From Armatimonadota bacterium (GTDB lineage: Bacteria > Armatimonadota > Zipacnadia > Zipacnadales > JABUFB01): a stretch of 64,000 bases of DNA. The notes under the pieces are model-generated. The model ran no database searches. It had not been told where the DNA came from and worked only from the letters and a program-made list of their open reading frames with translations. Made by a program: the position numbers and the translations under genes. The stretch lies in contig JABUFB010000009.1 of NCBI GenBank assembly GCA_013314775.1, positions 248,001 to 312,000 of the forward strand. Reading direction: 5' to 3'. Positions 36,004 through 44,778 of this stretch are shown here, in pieces. How positions within the stretch are numbered: position 1 is the stretch's first letter; each line of letters starts with the position of its first letter.

Positions 36004-37527
36004 TCAGCGCAGGTTCATGTCTTCCAGCGCCCCACCGGCCAGGACGTGCTCAGCGATCTTGCGCGTCATCGCATACGCCTCATTCAGTCCACTGCGCCAG
36101 GCGGCGAGTTCTGCCCGACTGTTCTTGAGGCCCTCGGCAAGCAGCGCATGCATCTCAAGAACGGCCGCCGGCCCGGTGCTGCCGAGACTGACCTGCCGAT
36201 TGAGACAGGAGACAGGGTCCACCACCAGCGCTATCTCTTCCAGGCTGAGATCCTGCCCGTGCTCTGCAAGGAGCTCGCGCACGCGTTCGTGGTCATCCAA
36301 CGTCTTGCCCTCGCGCACCAGGGTCCCCACCAGGCCGCCCACGATCTCGTGGCAGGTCCGGAAGGGCAGGCCGCGCCCAGCCACGAGGTAGTTGGCAAGT
36401 TCGGTTGCGGTAGCGAAGTTGCGGCCCACAAGCTCCCGCATGCGCTCGGTGTTGAAGGTTACCGTGCGCACCATCTCCGTCACCGCACGCAGGCATAGCT
36501 CGGCGCAGTCCAGCGCGTCCCAAAGCGGCGGTTTGTCTTCCTGCAGGTCGCGGTTGTAGCCGCTGGGCAGGGCCTTGAGCATGGTCAGTATCTGCATCAG
36601 TCGCCCGTAGACCACGCCCACCTTGCCCCGGGTGAGTTCGGCAATGCAAGGGTTCTTCTTCTGCGGCATAATGCTGGAGCCTGACGAGTAGGCGTCGTCG
36701 ATCTCCAACATCCGATATTCGTATGTGGACCAGAGTACGAACTCCTCGGCGATCTTGGACAACGCGGACATCATGATCGCGAGGTCCGCCACCGTCTCGG
36801 CAGCCCAGTCTCGGGTGCCCACGCAGTCGAGGCTGTGCGGCTGGACATCAGCGAAACCCAGCAGGCGCGCGCTCAGGCGGCGGTCGGTGGGGAACGAAGT
36901 GCCCGCAAGTGCAGCGGCCCCCAGCGGGCAGGTGTTCACACGCGTGTACAGGTCGGACAAGCGCTGATCGTCCCGCGCGAGACCGGCGGCGTGACCCGTG
37001 AGCCAGAAGGCCACGGAAATCGGCTGGGCATGCTGGGTGTGGGTGTAGCCCGGCATGACCGTCTGCTCGTGCCCCTCCGCCCGGTCGAGGAGCGCCTGCC
37101 GCAGTTCCGCCAGGGCGTCACGAATGTCGATGAGTCTGGCGCGGCAGTGCATCTTGCCGTCGGTGGCTACCTGGTCATTGCGGGAGCGTGCGGTGTGCAA
37201 GCGGCCACCCATCTCCGGTCCGGCTCCCTGGCGCAAGTACGTCTCCACGTTCATGTGGACATCCTCAAGCTCGCGCTTGAGTTCAAAGCTTCCGTCTTCC
37301 CACGCTTGGCGAGCATGCTCGAGCCAACGCAGGATCTCCCGCAGGTCCTCTTGAGAGATGATACCGCAGCTTGCCAGCATGATGCTGTGGGCCTGACTGC
37401 CCCAGATATCTTCAAACACCATGCGGCCGTCTGCGCCCGTCGATTCCGATATCTGCAGGGCAATGTCGGCCATCTCCGCCGAAAACCGTCCGCCCCAGAG
37501 CTTACTCGACTTGCCGTCGCCTGACAT
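36004..37527 (-). CDS. argH: argininosuccinate lyase
   Basis: The 507-residue protein carries the fumarase/ASL superfamily signature GSSIMPQKKNP (near residue 290), the N-terminal WGGRFSAEMAD, and TARSRNDQVATD near 115. It splits argininosuccinate into arginine and fumarate and closes the arginine pathway; argG lies nearby on the same strand. The start ATG directly touches the TAA of the HtrA-YbjN gene (TAAATG), so it is translated from that message. It is about 40 residues longer than many ArgH proteins, mainly in the C-terminal helices. No other arg genes are present in this window. Confidence 0.95.
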   Translation of the reverse strand: MSGDGKSSKLWGGRFSAEMADIALQISESTGADGRMVFEDIWGSQAHSIMLASCGIISQEDLREILRWLEHARQAWEDGSFELKRELEDVHMNVETYLRQGAGPEMGGRLHTARSRNDQVATDGKMHCRARLIDIRDALAELRQALLDRAEGHEQTVMPGYTHTQHAQPISVAFWLTGHAAGLARDDQRLSDLYTRVNTCPLGAAALAGTSFPTDRRLSARLLGFADVQPHSLDCVGTRDWAAETVADLAIMMSALSKIAEEFVLWSTYEYRMLEIDDAYSSGSSIMPQKKNPCIAELTRGKVGVVYGRLMQILTMLKALPSGYNRDLQEDKPPLWDALDCAELCLRAVTEMVRTVTFNTERMRELVGRNFATATELANYLVAGRGLPFRTCHEIVGGLVGTLVREGKTLDDHERVRELLAEHGQDLSLEEIALVVDPVSCLNRQVSLGSTGPAAVLEMHALLAEGLKNSRAELAAWRSGLNEAYAMTRKIAEHVLAGGALEDMNLR

Positions 37528-38724
37528 TTACTCGTTCCCTTCGTCCGTATCCGCAGGAGCTTTCCCGTCCACAATCGCTTTCAGTTCGGGCCACAACTGG
37601 TCCCCCAGCCGGGCCAAAGCGAAGTACATGGCCTCGAATGCCTCGAAGCCCAAGCCGTTCTCCGTGGTGAAAATCTGGGAGAAGCGCACCTCACCGTCGC
37701 TCTTATCCCATTCGAACTTACCGATGTTCACCCGCCAGTTATAGTCCATCAAGGTGCGTAGGACGGTATCGATGTTCGCCTGGTCGGGAGGAGCCATGAG
37801 GTAGCGGTTGAGGTACAGGTAGACCAGTTCGCGGTTCGCATCGACCACGATATTGGGGTGGTGAACGGCATTCTCGAGAGTAATTTCGGTGGTGATGAGC
37901 GGGTGCTGGAGGTCGGTCTTCACCTCGTACTTCACTTGCATTCGGTCGAGATACTCGCTCAACAGCGCCACGGCGTTTTTCGCGAAGTCACTGATGCCCT
38001 CGCCGGCCGCGCCCTGGATGGTGCCGGGTGCGACGCGGTCGGACATGATCTGGACCACCGCGGGGCTGGCCATGGCGTCGAGTTCATTGAGTTCCAGACG
38101 TCCCTTGGCCTTGCCCACGGACATCCAGTCGAAGTCAGGGATCGACGCGAACATGGGCATCGCGAAACTGATCGGGATGGCATAGACCTCGCCGGCCTTG
38201 ACGCGCGCCCCATCGACGTTGGCCATTAGCAGCGAACTGATTACCCCTATGACTTCGCCATTCTGGTTGAGCAGCGGTCCTCCACTGTTGCCCGGGTTCG
38301 CGACCGCATCGGTGACGATCAACTGGTTGGCGTCTTCGGTGCGGATCGACACGATCCGGCCGCTCGTGGAGGTGATGGCGCCCTCTCCGAAGGGGAAGCC
38401 CAGCGCAAGCACCACCTCCTGCCGCTTCACCTCGGCGGAACTCCCGATGGGCAGAAACGGCAGGTGCCGGTCGGCGTCCACCTTCAGCAGCGCCAAGTCG
38501 TGATCTTGGTCCACGCTGAGGATCGTCGCCGGGATTCGCTCGCGCCCGCGTAACACGACTTCCACGGACTTGGCGCGATGGACGACATGCTCGTTTGTGA
38601 TCACGTACCCGCGCGAGTCCACGATGAAGCCGGAGCCGAAGGACGTGAGGTCATCGGCCTGGGCCGGCACGGTCGCCAGCAACAGGGCGACCGTCGCCGC
38701 TATCAGAAGGATGCGCGCAGCCAT
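37528..38724 (-). CDS. secreted HtrA-like protease with YbjN-like C-terminal domain
   Basis: The start at 38724 (MAARILLIAATVALLLATVPAQA) follows AAGGAG by nine bases and gives a clean signal peptide; the frame continues upstream to 38808. The mature 375 residues contain a trypsin-like domain with His46 (TNEHVV), Asp76 (DHDLALLK) and Ser147 (NPGNSGGPL). There is no PDZ. Instead, residues about 255-385 resemble a YbjN-like fold (VNIGKFEWDKSDGEVRFSQI, FEAFEAMYFALARLGDQLWPELK). The pairing of a protease with that domain is unusual; a chaperone-like substrate-handling role is inferred. The stop touches the argH start. Confidence 0.8.
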   Translation of the reverse strand: MAARILLIAATVALLLATVPAQADDLTSFGSGFIVDSRGYVITNEHVVHRAKSVEVVLRGRERIPATILSVDQDHDLALLKVDADRHLPFLPIGSSAEVKRQEVVLALGFPFGEGAITSTSGRIVSIRTEDANQLIVTDAVANPGNSGGPLLNQNGEVIGVISSLLMANVDGARVKAGEVYAIPISFAMPMFASIPDFDWMSVGKAKGRLELNELDAMASPAVVQIMSDRVAPGTIQGAAGEGISDFAKNAVALLSEYLDRMQVKYEVKTDLQHPLITTEITLENAVHHPNIVVDANRELVYLYLNRYLMAPPDQANIDTVLRTLMDYNWRVNIGKFEWDKSDGEVRFSQIFTTENGLGFEAFEAMYFALARLGDQLWPELKAIVDGKAPADTDEGNE

Positions 38725-38826
38725 GAAAGGGGTCTCCTTTTCACGCAGCCACGGAAGCAGCGCAGACACACCGGCCCGCGGTATTTCGCGGCCCAATGTG
38801 TCGCGCACGGGAAAGCGGGCAGGTGG

Positions 38827-39357
38827 CTATCCGGTGACGCCCCACTGCTCCTCGTCGAAGAACCACTTCGCCGTGTCGTTCAGATAGTCTTCGGTCTGCG
38901 AAAGAAGCTGCAGGTGAAGGCGTTCGGCGTGCAGAAGAGCGTCGTAGAATGCCTTCGCGTTGGGATCGGTGGCCGCGTCGAGTTGCTCCTTGTAGTAGTC
39001 GATGCTGTCGCGTTCGCCCTGCATGGCAATGGCGTAGGCGTCGCTCAACTCGGTGTCGCACGTGACTTCGCCATCGATGTTGGCCCGGGCATTCGTGAAG
39101 ACCTGTCGGATCTCCTCGGCCTGGAGCTTGCACTCGGCGTCGCACATGGCTGGATCCGGCCAGACACCGTCCTGCTCCATCTTTCCATAGTACGCTTTGA
39201 TGAACTCGGCGTGCTTCGCTTCCTGGGCGGCCAGGAAGGTGAAGGTCTGCTGTGCGAGCGGGTTGCATGTCCGCTGCGCGGCATCTTCGTAGTACGCCTT
39301 CCGGTCTTCTTCCTTGTTCAGCGCCTGCTGCAGTATGACAAGCACATCATCGGCCAT
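38827..39357 (-). CDS. rubrerythrin-like ferritin-family protein without rubredoxin domain
   Basis: The 176-residue four-helix protein begins after GGAGGGG. Two ExxH diiron motifs are visible: EAKH near residue 46 and ERLH near 147, with additional glutamates in NKEEDRKAYYE and GERDSIDYY that complete the di-iron site of rubrerythrins. The C-terminal rubredoxin domain is missing. Three cysteines (TCNPL, MCDAEC, VTCDTE) are scattered and do not form a CxxC pair. Such proteins reduce peroxide or bind iron in anaerobes or microaerophiles. It lies between the protease and the broken MNT/HEPN pair, on the same strand. Confidence 0.8.
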   Translation of the reverse strand: MADDVLVILQQALNKEEDRKAYYEDAAQRTCNPLAQQTFTFLAAQEAKHAEFIKAYYGKMEQDGVWPDPAMCDAECKLQAEEIRQVFTNARANIDGEVTCDTELSDAYAIAMQGERDSIDYYKEQLDAATDPNAKAFYDALLHAERLHLQLLSQTEDYLNDTAKWFFDEEQWGVTG

Positions 39358-39395
39358 GGAATGACCCCTCCGTTCAGGCTGTTCGTGCCTCGCGG

Positions 39396-39862
39396 TCAGT
39401 AGTGGTCGGGCCCACCGGGTATCCCGAGATAGTCTCGCGCAGCCGCGAGGAACTCCGATGCATCCGCGATCTTCGTCACAGCTTCGTGCTTGTCAGCTCT
39501 TCCGTTGCGCGGTAGTCGCCAATCAGACGCCGTTCCTGCGCATCGATGAGCATCCGGTAGAACTTCGCGTCCATCAGCGACTGCCTGGCAAATACCTGCC
39601 CGAACTTGCTGATGACAGCACTGTGTTTCGACAGGTCGAGCCCTTGCTCTGCGAGGAGGGTCTCCGCAACGTAGAACATGGCATAATAGGCTCTGGACAC
39701 CGTGAACCCGGCCATGCCCTCCTGCGCAGCGAGGATTCCTGCCGCCTCGATGCTGCTCTCCGCCCTGGATAACAGAGCTACGGTGTGCCGGTCAGCGCTC
39801 GTGCCACGGCGCGCCCTTCGCGGCGGATGTTCCGCACCAGCGGCTCCTCGCCAGCCAGCCAC
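39396..39862 (-). pseudogene. HEPN-domain protein, frameshifted near 3' end
   Basis: The first part (39476-39862) reads a HEPN domain: LLSRAESSIEAA, SRAYYAMFYVAETLLAEQG, LSKHSAVISKFGQVF and LIGDYRATEEL. It then stops after STKL. The expected C-terminal helix continues in the next frame as EAVTKIADASEFLAAARDYL and ends at 39396, so one base seems to be missing around 39476-39495. A true start codon upstream of LLSR is also not obvious; the frame's GTG at 39862 lies inside the MNT gene. HEPN proteins of this size pair with minimal nucleotidyltransferases as toxin-antitoxin systems. The frameshift may be real decay or an assembly error. Confidence 0.7.
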
Positions 39863-40134
39863 TCATTCGCGCGGATCGGCATCAACTGCACTACGCAGTT
39901 GCGCGTCAGCGAGACACGGGCGACTAAGTCCATCGTCCGGGTGATCTCGTCACCGATACGCCCTTAGTCATCCAGGATCAGGGCCACATCCACATCCGAG
40001 TCTTCACCAGCATCACCGCGCGCCCTGGACCCGTAGAGGTAGAGGCCGACCAGGCGCGGCCCGTAGATCTCCCGCAGGCCTCGCCGGAGTTCGAGCAACA
40101 CCTGGTCAAGCCCCTTCAACTCGCCTTGCCTCAC
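39778..40134 (-). pseudogene. minimal nucleotidyltransferase (MNT) with in-frame stop
   Basis: A GTG at 40134, overlapping the argG stop, opens a 118-codon frame encoding a minimal nucleotidyltransferase: LYLYGSRARGDAGEDSDVDVAL at residues 31-52, with the GSRARGD loop and the SDVDV aspartates. Codon 57 is TAA (39964-39966), directly after ALILDD, and the frame continues without other stops through GRIGDEITRT and VRNIRREG to a TAG at 39778. A single TAC to TAA change at the usual DYGRIGDE tyrosine would explain it. The antitoxin-type protein therefore cannot be made full length. It lies next to the frameshifted HEPN gene. Confidence 0.75.
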
Positions 40135-41378
40135 TTCACATACGGCATTCCACGGTGACCCATGATCTGGTACTGGAAGCCGTGGATCTTCACCGCCGGG
40201 CCCGATTCCTGCTGGTCCCAGACGATGCGGACCTCGCCCGGCTCCTTCTCGCGCTCAACGATGGCGCGCAGTTCGGGCCGGAACAGCCGGCTTTCCGACT
40301 GCCGCTCGATGATGTCGATGTTGCCCTTGTACAGGACCACCTTGTACTTGCCGTTGACCGCCCACTGGGAGGCCGCGATGAACTGGTCGCAGTCGTGCTT
40401 CAGCGGGTGATACCAGCCGCCGTGGTATACGAGATACGCCCACTGGCGCTCCACAATGGGCTTGAACAGCACCTGCTCCTTGCTCAGGCAGAGCTGCTCC
40501 ATGTCCTGGTGGATGGTCAGGATGATCTTGGCCGCCGGGGCCTCGTATACCTCGCGGGACTTCAGGCCGATCATGCCGTCCTCGAACATGTCAATCTTGC
40601 CGATGCTGTGGGATCCGCCGAGATCGTTCAGGTAGTGGACGATGTTAGCCAGGCCCTCGACTCCGTCGCACTTGACCGGCAGGCCACCCTCAAACTCAAT
40701 CTCCATTTCATGGGGCTCGTCGCAGGCGTTTTCCGGGTACTTGTACCAGATGAACTCGTCCTGCGGGATGCGCATCTTCAGGTTCGAGACCTCGCCCGAG
40801 CCGATGCTGCGACACCACATGGTCAGGTCGTCGCCGATCCCCGCCTTGTACGGGATGCCATACTGCTTGGACAGCTCCTTCTCCTCTTCGCGGTTCATGT
40901 TGAAGTCGCGGACCGGAACCACGATGGTCAGGTCCGGCGCGAACAGGGAGAAGACATTGTGCATGCGGAACTGGTCATTGCCCTTGCCGGTAGATCCTTC
41001 GCACAGGGAGTCGCAGCCCTGCTCGACGGCGAACTCGGCGACCTTCCGGGCGATGAGCTGCCGGGTCATAGACGTAGCGACTGGATAGCCCTCGTAGGAT
41101 GAGTTCGCCCAGATGGCCTTGGTCAGGCACTCGTTGACGAACTCTTCTTCAGCGTCGATGAAGAACCACGGCACGCCCAGCAGCTCTGCCTTGGACTTGC
41201 ACATCTCGATCTCAGCGTCTGTGAGCCCGACATTGACGGTGCAGGCCAGGACCTCTTCGCAGCCGTAGTATTCGGGCAGGAGCTTGAGCGCGAGCGCCGA
41301 ATCGAGCCCACCGGAATACGCCACGGCACATTTCTTCACCTGCGGGATTTCGATCGTGTACTTTCCGGACAGGTCCAT
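40131..41378 (-). CDS. argG: argininosuccinate synthase (divergent)
   Basis: 415 residues. The ATP-binding loop AYSGGLDSALALKL is near residue 19, and the second signature GSTGKGNDQFR stands in place of the usual GCTGKGNDQVRFE, so the protein belongs to the family but is divergent. Other matching parts are SMTRQLIARKVAE, IGDDLTMWCRSI, and PLKHDCDQFI. It condenses citrulline with aspartate using ATP. The start ATG follows AAGGAGGG at normal spacing. It lies between pyrB and the MNT relic; argH is 2.6 kb away on the same strand. Name is likely; kinetics cannot be inferred. Confidence 0.85.
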   Translation of the reverse strand: MDLSGKYTIEIPQVKKCAVAYSGGLDSALALKLLPEYYGCEEVLACTVNVGLTDAEIEMCKSKAELLGVPWFFIDAEEEFVNECLTKAIWANSSYEGYPVATSMTRQLIARKVAEFAVEQGCDSLCEGSTGKGNDQFRMHNVFSLFAPDLTIVVPVRDFNMNREEEKELSKQYGIPYKAGIGDDLTMWCRSIGSGEVSNLKMRIPQDEFIWYKYPENACDEPHEMEIEFEGGLPVKCDGVEGLANIVHYLNDLGGSHSIGKIDMFEDGMIGLKSREVYEAPAAKIILTIHQDMEQLCLSKEQVLFKPIVERQWAYLVYHGGWYHPLKHDCDQFIAASQWAVNGKYKVVLYKGNIDIIERQSESRLFRPELRAIVEREKEPGEVRIVWDQQESGPAVKIHGFQYQIMGHRGMPYVK

Positions 41379-41498
41379 TTGTGTCCCTCCTTATATGGCT
41401 TGCGCCTGCATCATCGTGAGCAGGAAGCCTTTGATACATTCCCTTGCGGGATGGTTGGAATTGAGGTCGCCGGCACCGGTGGCGGAACCAGCACATTG

Positions 41499-42680
41499 CT
41501 ACAACGTCCTCTGGACGCTGGTTTCCTCGCAGTATACGCACCGCAGGGCGCCGGGTTCATCGTAGAATAGCGGCTCCAGCGGCTCCTGGGTCGTGATGCA
41601 CTTCGGGTTCGCGCAACGCGGACCCGTCACCAGTTTCGGCGCGGGCTTGCGAGGCTCGGTGGCTGCTTGCGTCGCATCGCAGGACCCGGCGGAGTTAGAG
41701 CCGCCGCCGAGGCCGAACTGCCCGCGGCTGGTGCGACTGCCCGACATGCCAAGCAGCAGTGATATGAGCGCCATGCGTACAGGGACACCACCAGCGGCCT
41801 GCTTGAAATACAAAGCGCGCGGGTCCGCGTCCACTGCCGGCGTGATCTCGTTCACCCGCGGCAACGGATGCAGGACGATCATGCCCTCCGGGCCGCGTTT
41901 CATGATCTCCGGGGTGAGGATGTATACGTTCTTGACCCGCTCATAGTCCTCGGGCCGATCAAAACGCTCCCGCTGAATGCGGGTCATGTACAGGACATCC
42001 AGCCCGGAGATGGCTTCCTCCAGGCTCGCAACCTGAGCTGGACGCCTGCCAGAGATTGCCTGGCACTCGCTCATCCACCGCTCGGGCAGCTGCAACTCAT
42101 CCGGCGCGATGCAGACGATTTCCGACCCGAACCGCGCCATCATCGGCGCGAGCGAATGCACAGTGCGCCCGTACTTCAGGTCTCCACAGAGCCCGACCTT
42201 GAGCCCGTCCAGTTTCCCCTGGGCGCGGCGGATGCAGAACAGATCGGTAAGGGTCTGGGTCGGGTGCTCATGGGGTCCGTCGCCCGCGTTGATCACCGGC
42301 ACGCTGGAGAAGTCCGCCGCCACTTTCGCCGACCCCGCCAGCGGATGGCGGATGACGATGATGTCGGAATACCCGGCGGCCATGCGGACGGTATCGGCAA
42401 GCGACTCGCCCTTGCTCACCGAACTCCCCGACGGGTCCGCGAAGCCGATGACCTGGCCGCCCAGGCGCAGCATGGCGGACTCGAAGGAAAGGCGGGTCCG
42501 GGTGCTGGGTTCGAAGAAGAGTGCGGCGAGGATGCGATCCAGTGGCTCTGATGGGGTGCGCTTGGACGGATCGTCAAAGCCCACCGCATCGGCCATACCG
42601 TCGGCGACGTCGAGAATCTGCAGGATTTCGGTTGTGCTCAGATCCCCGAGAGCAACCAGACTGCGCCCGGCCAGTGACAC
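41499..42680 (-). CDS. pyrB: aspartate carbamoyltransferase fused to a PyrI-type zinc domain
   Basis: Residues 1-305 are a normal catalytic chain: FFEPSTRTRLSFE (carbamoyl-phosphate site), HEHPTQTLTDLF, and VLHPLPRVNEI. After a Ser/Gly/Ala-rich linker (about residues 306-345), the tail holds four cysteines in the pattern of the PyrI C-terminal zinc domain: Cys356 and Cys361 (CANPKC, then ITTQEP) and Cys381 and Cys384 (RCVYC). In classical enzymes this domain is on the separate regulatory chain and holds it to PyrB; the nucleotide-binding half of PyrI is absent. It lies 41 bases downstream of pyrF. CTP/ATP control is therefore probably missing. Confidence 0.92.
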   Translation of the reverse strand: MSLAGRSLVALGDLSTTEILQILDVADGMADAVGFDDPSKRTPSEPLDRILAALFFEPSTRTRLSFESAMLRLGGQVIGFADPSGSSVSKGESLADTVRMAAGYSDIIVIRHPLAGSAKVAADFSSVPVINAGDGPHEHPTQTLTDLFCIRRAQGKLDGLKVGLCGDLKYGRTVHSLAPMMARFGSEIVCIAPDELQLPERWMSECQAISGRRPAQVASLEEAISGLDVLYMTRIQRERFDRPEDYERVKNVYILTPEIMKRGPEGMIVLHPLPRVNEITPAVDADPRALYFKQAAGGVPVRMALISLLLGMSGSRTSRGQFGLGGGSNSAGSCDATQAATEPRKPAPKLVTGPRCANPKCITTQEPLEPLFYDEPGALRCVYCEETSVQRTL

Positions 42681-42721
42681 CCGCGTTCCTCCCAGATCGC
42701 CCCAGGCTGCCGCGCGGACGG

Positions 42722-43633
42722 TCAGCGACTGGCCAGGGCGCGGTTGATATCTTCCCGCATGTCACATGCGGCGGCGGCGGCAGCAGCAGCGTACTGTTCG
42801 GGCGCGAACCGATCGCGATACGCGGCGTCGCGCCAGGCGAAGATGATGCCCCGGGATGAGTTGACCACGGCACCCAGACCGTTGTCATCGAAAGCCCCGA
42901 CGACATCGCCTGCGCCCGCTCCCTGCGCCCCATAGCCGGGCACCAGGAAAGGCACCGTGGGTGCCTCGGCGCGCATCTGGGCGAGTTGTTCAGGGAAAGT
43001 TGCGCCTGCAACGGCCCCGACCGATGAGTATCCGCAATCGCCCACAAGTTCCCGGCCCCAGGTTGCGATGAGATCAGTCATGACCTGGAAAATCGCGGCG
43101 CCACCCACATCCAGGTCCTGCAGTTCGCCTGATGAAGGGTTGGAGGTCTTGGCGAGCACGAAGAGCCCCCGGCCAGTGCGAGCCGCGACGTTCACGAACG
43201 GAAGCACACCGTCACTGCCGAGATATGCGTTGATTGTCAGCGCATCTGGGGCTGCAAGACCACCCGGCGGGTCAAGGTATGCTTCGGCATAGGCTTCCGC
43301 AGTGGAGCCGATGTCGGAGCGCTTGGCATCCAGAATCACCACAATCCCGACGGAACGTGCTTCAGCGATCACATCCCACAAAGTCTGGTAGCCGGGGGGC
43401 CCGAGCAACTCAAAGAAGGCCGCCTGCGGTTTGACTGCCACCGCGCAGTCGGCTACAGCATGTATGATTGCTACACAGAACTCAGCGAAGGCGCGCGCTG
43501 CTTCCCGTGGACCTGCTTGCGCGGCCTGTCTGAGATGCGGCGGCAAACTATCGACTCGCGGGTCCAACCCAACGCAGACGCGGCTGTCCTTCCTGCCCAT
43601 CTCTGCGTGCAGGCGGTCCGCGAAATTGCCCAT
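42722..43633 (-). CDS. pyrF: orotidine 5'-phosphate decarboxylase (type 2)
   Basis: 303 residues with the mycobacterial-type (PyrF type 2) layout: VCVGLDPRVD at the N-terminus, VKPQAAFFELLG, and the catalytic DAKRSDIGSTAEAYA in the middle, with VPGYGAQG near 245. It decarboxylates OMP to UMP, the last step of pyrimidine synthesis. A GGAGGC site precedes the ATG at 43633, and the promoter at 43677-43706 is perfect consensus. It is the first gene of the pyrF-pyrB-argG run; the ending AAAAAAACDMRE is a low-complexity helix. Confidence 0.95.
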   Translation of the reverse strand: MGNFADRLHAEMGRKDSRVCVGLDPRVDSLPPHLRQAAQAGPREAARAFAEFCVAIIHAVADCAVAVKPQAAFFELLGPPGYQTLWDVIAEARSVGIVVILDAKRSDIGSTAEAYAEAYLDPPGGLAAPDALTINAYLGSDGVLPFVNVAARTGRGLFVLAKTSNPSSGELQDLDVGGAAIFQVMTDLIATWGRELVGDCGYSSVGAVAGATFPEQLAQMRAEAPTVPFLVPGYGAQGAGAGDVVGAFDDNGLGAVVNSSRGIIFAWRDAAYRDRFAPEQYAAAAAAAACDMREDINRALASR

Positions 43634-43676
43634 ACGTTCACTGCCTCCGGTGTCCGAGAACCCAATCGTGAAGGTG

Positions 43677-43706
43677 ATTATACAAGCAGCATCCGGGGGC
43701 TGTCAA
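43677..43706 (-). promoter_or_regulatory. consensus sigma-70 promoter of pyrF
   Basis: On the minus strand TTGACA (43706-43701) and TATAAT (43682-43677), both perfect, with an 18-bp spacer. Transcription should start near 43670, 37 bases before pyrF. The 380-bp gap 43634-44013 also holds the prepilin terminator; the part 43707-43921 shows nothing I can support. Confidence 0.8.
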
Positions 43707-43921
43707 AGCTCACGAGATTGAGGGGGTGCGTTTCATTCTGCAGGCCGATTGCGCGTCATCTATCGCTGTCCCGAGCGGGTCTGGACCTGCCGAAGTCCGG
43801 CGCTTTCCCTGCTTGCTATGGACTCAGCTGGCCGAGGGTGTTGATAGCGCCGAACTCACCTGTTTTCGGGGAACGCAGCCAGGCCGAGGCTTGAGCCGGC
43901 TCGGCGCTCGGGGAAAACGCG

Positions 43922-43964
43922 ACTGCGCTCAGGTCCACCTTGTGACGATGGCCCTGAGCGCAGT
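43922..43964 (-). terminator. rho-independent-like terminator of the prepilin gene
   Basis: On the minus strand ACTGCGCTCAGG (43964-43953) pairs perfectly with CCTGAGCGCAGT (43933-43922), a 12-bp stem with a 19-base loop, then CGCGTTTT. It lies 50 bases after the prepilin stop. Confidence 0.7.
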
Positions 43965-44013
43965 TTGAATGATGCCGTCCAGTCGCTGTCTCGCGACCCT
44001 GCTCTCGTCTAGT

Positions 44014-44703
44014 CTAGTCGTTCTCAATAGACCAGTTCCGGGCGGGCATGCCGTCCGGCTTGGACCACTTCACGTGCCCGTCATAGAACAGGAAGTTGGA
44101 GCCGTCGTTGTGGCGCAGGCTGGGCGCGAAACCGTCGTTCGCCCAGGGAACGGCCGCCGTGGGGCCAGGCCACGAGATATACCGCGGTCCGGGGCGGTTG
44201 CAGCTGTCGGATTCCTGCATGTTCACGGTCTCGGCCGGCAGCGGTATGTTGGCCTCCGGAATGCTCCAGGGCTGCATGTTGTGGCCGGCGCTGTTGTTGA
44301 AGTACCCAAGCTGGCGACCGTAGCTGTAGACCCGGATATTCCCCGGAGCCGTGCCTGCGTAACGGATCGTCACGGCCTGACTGGGGCACCAGAACACCTG
44401 CCAGTTCTTGATGTAGGGCATGGCCACTTCAGCGAAGGAGTACCACACGGTCACGGCAGCGGTGTTGTTCGGGTCCTGCAATGGAACTCCCGGGGGGCCA
44501 GTGTACCGGCACATGGGCGTCACATTGTCGTAGTCGGACATGTACATGGCGAAAGCGATGCCCATCTGCTTCATATTGCTCTGGCACGAAGCCTGACGGG
44601 CCTTCTCACGGGCTCTGGCGAAAACGGGGAAGAGAATGGCGGCCAGGATTGCAATGATTGCAATCACGACGAGCAACTCAATCAGCGTGAAACCCTTCCG
44701 CAT
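44014..44703 (-). CDS. type IV-like prepilin (DUF1559-like)
   Basis: The ATG at 44703 follows AGGAGGA at nine bases; an earlier ATG at 44745 lies inside the -10/-35 region. The 229-residue protein begins [17 protein letters not shown], the prepilin peptidase site (G/FTLIE) and hydrophobic helix, then [19 protein letters not shown], typical of Armatimonadota and Planctomycetes prepilins. The C-terminal motif [18 protein letters not shown] is the H-X9-DG element of DUF1559. It should be a pilin-like surface or secretion-system protein. It is a single gene with its own promoter and terminator. Confidence 0.88.
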   Translation of the reverse strand: MRKGFTLIELLVVIAIIAILAAILFPVFARAREKARQASCQSNMKQMGIAFAMYMSDYDNVTPMCRYTGPPGVPLQDPNNTAAVTVWYSFAEVAMPYIKNWQVFWCPSQAVTIRYAGTAPGNIRVYSYGRQLGYFNNSAGHNMQPWSIPEANIPLPAETVNMQESDSCNRPGPRYISWPGPTAAVPWANDGFAPSLRHNDGSNFLFYDGHVKWSKPDGMPARNWSIEND

Positions 44704-44749
44704 GCGATCGCTCCTCCTGGTCATAAGGTGGCATTCCTTCGGCATTGGA

Positions 44750-44778
44750 ATAATAAGGTCCTATGCAGTTGCTGTCAA
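44750..44778 (-). promoter_or_regulatory. sigma-70 promoter of the prepilin gene
   Basis: TTGACA (44778-44773) and TATTAT (44755-44750) on the minus strand, spacer 17 bp. Predicted start near 44743, giving a leader of about 40 bases to the ATG at 44703. Confidence 0.75.

Noticed and set aside
39396-39478. Selenocysteine read-through of the HEPN TGA at 39476
   Set aside because: Translation beyond the TGA in the same frame gives no HEPN-like residues, whereas the next frame restores the expected C-terminal helix, so a frameshift is the better explanation.
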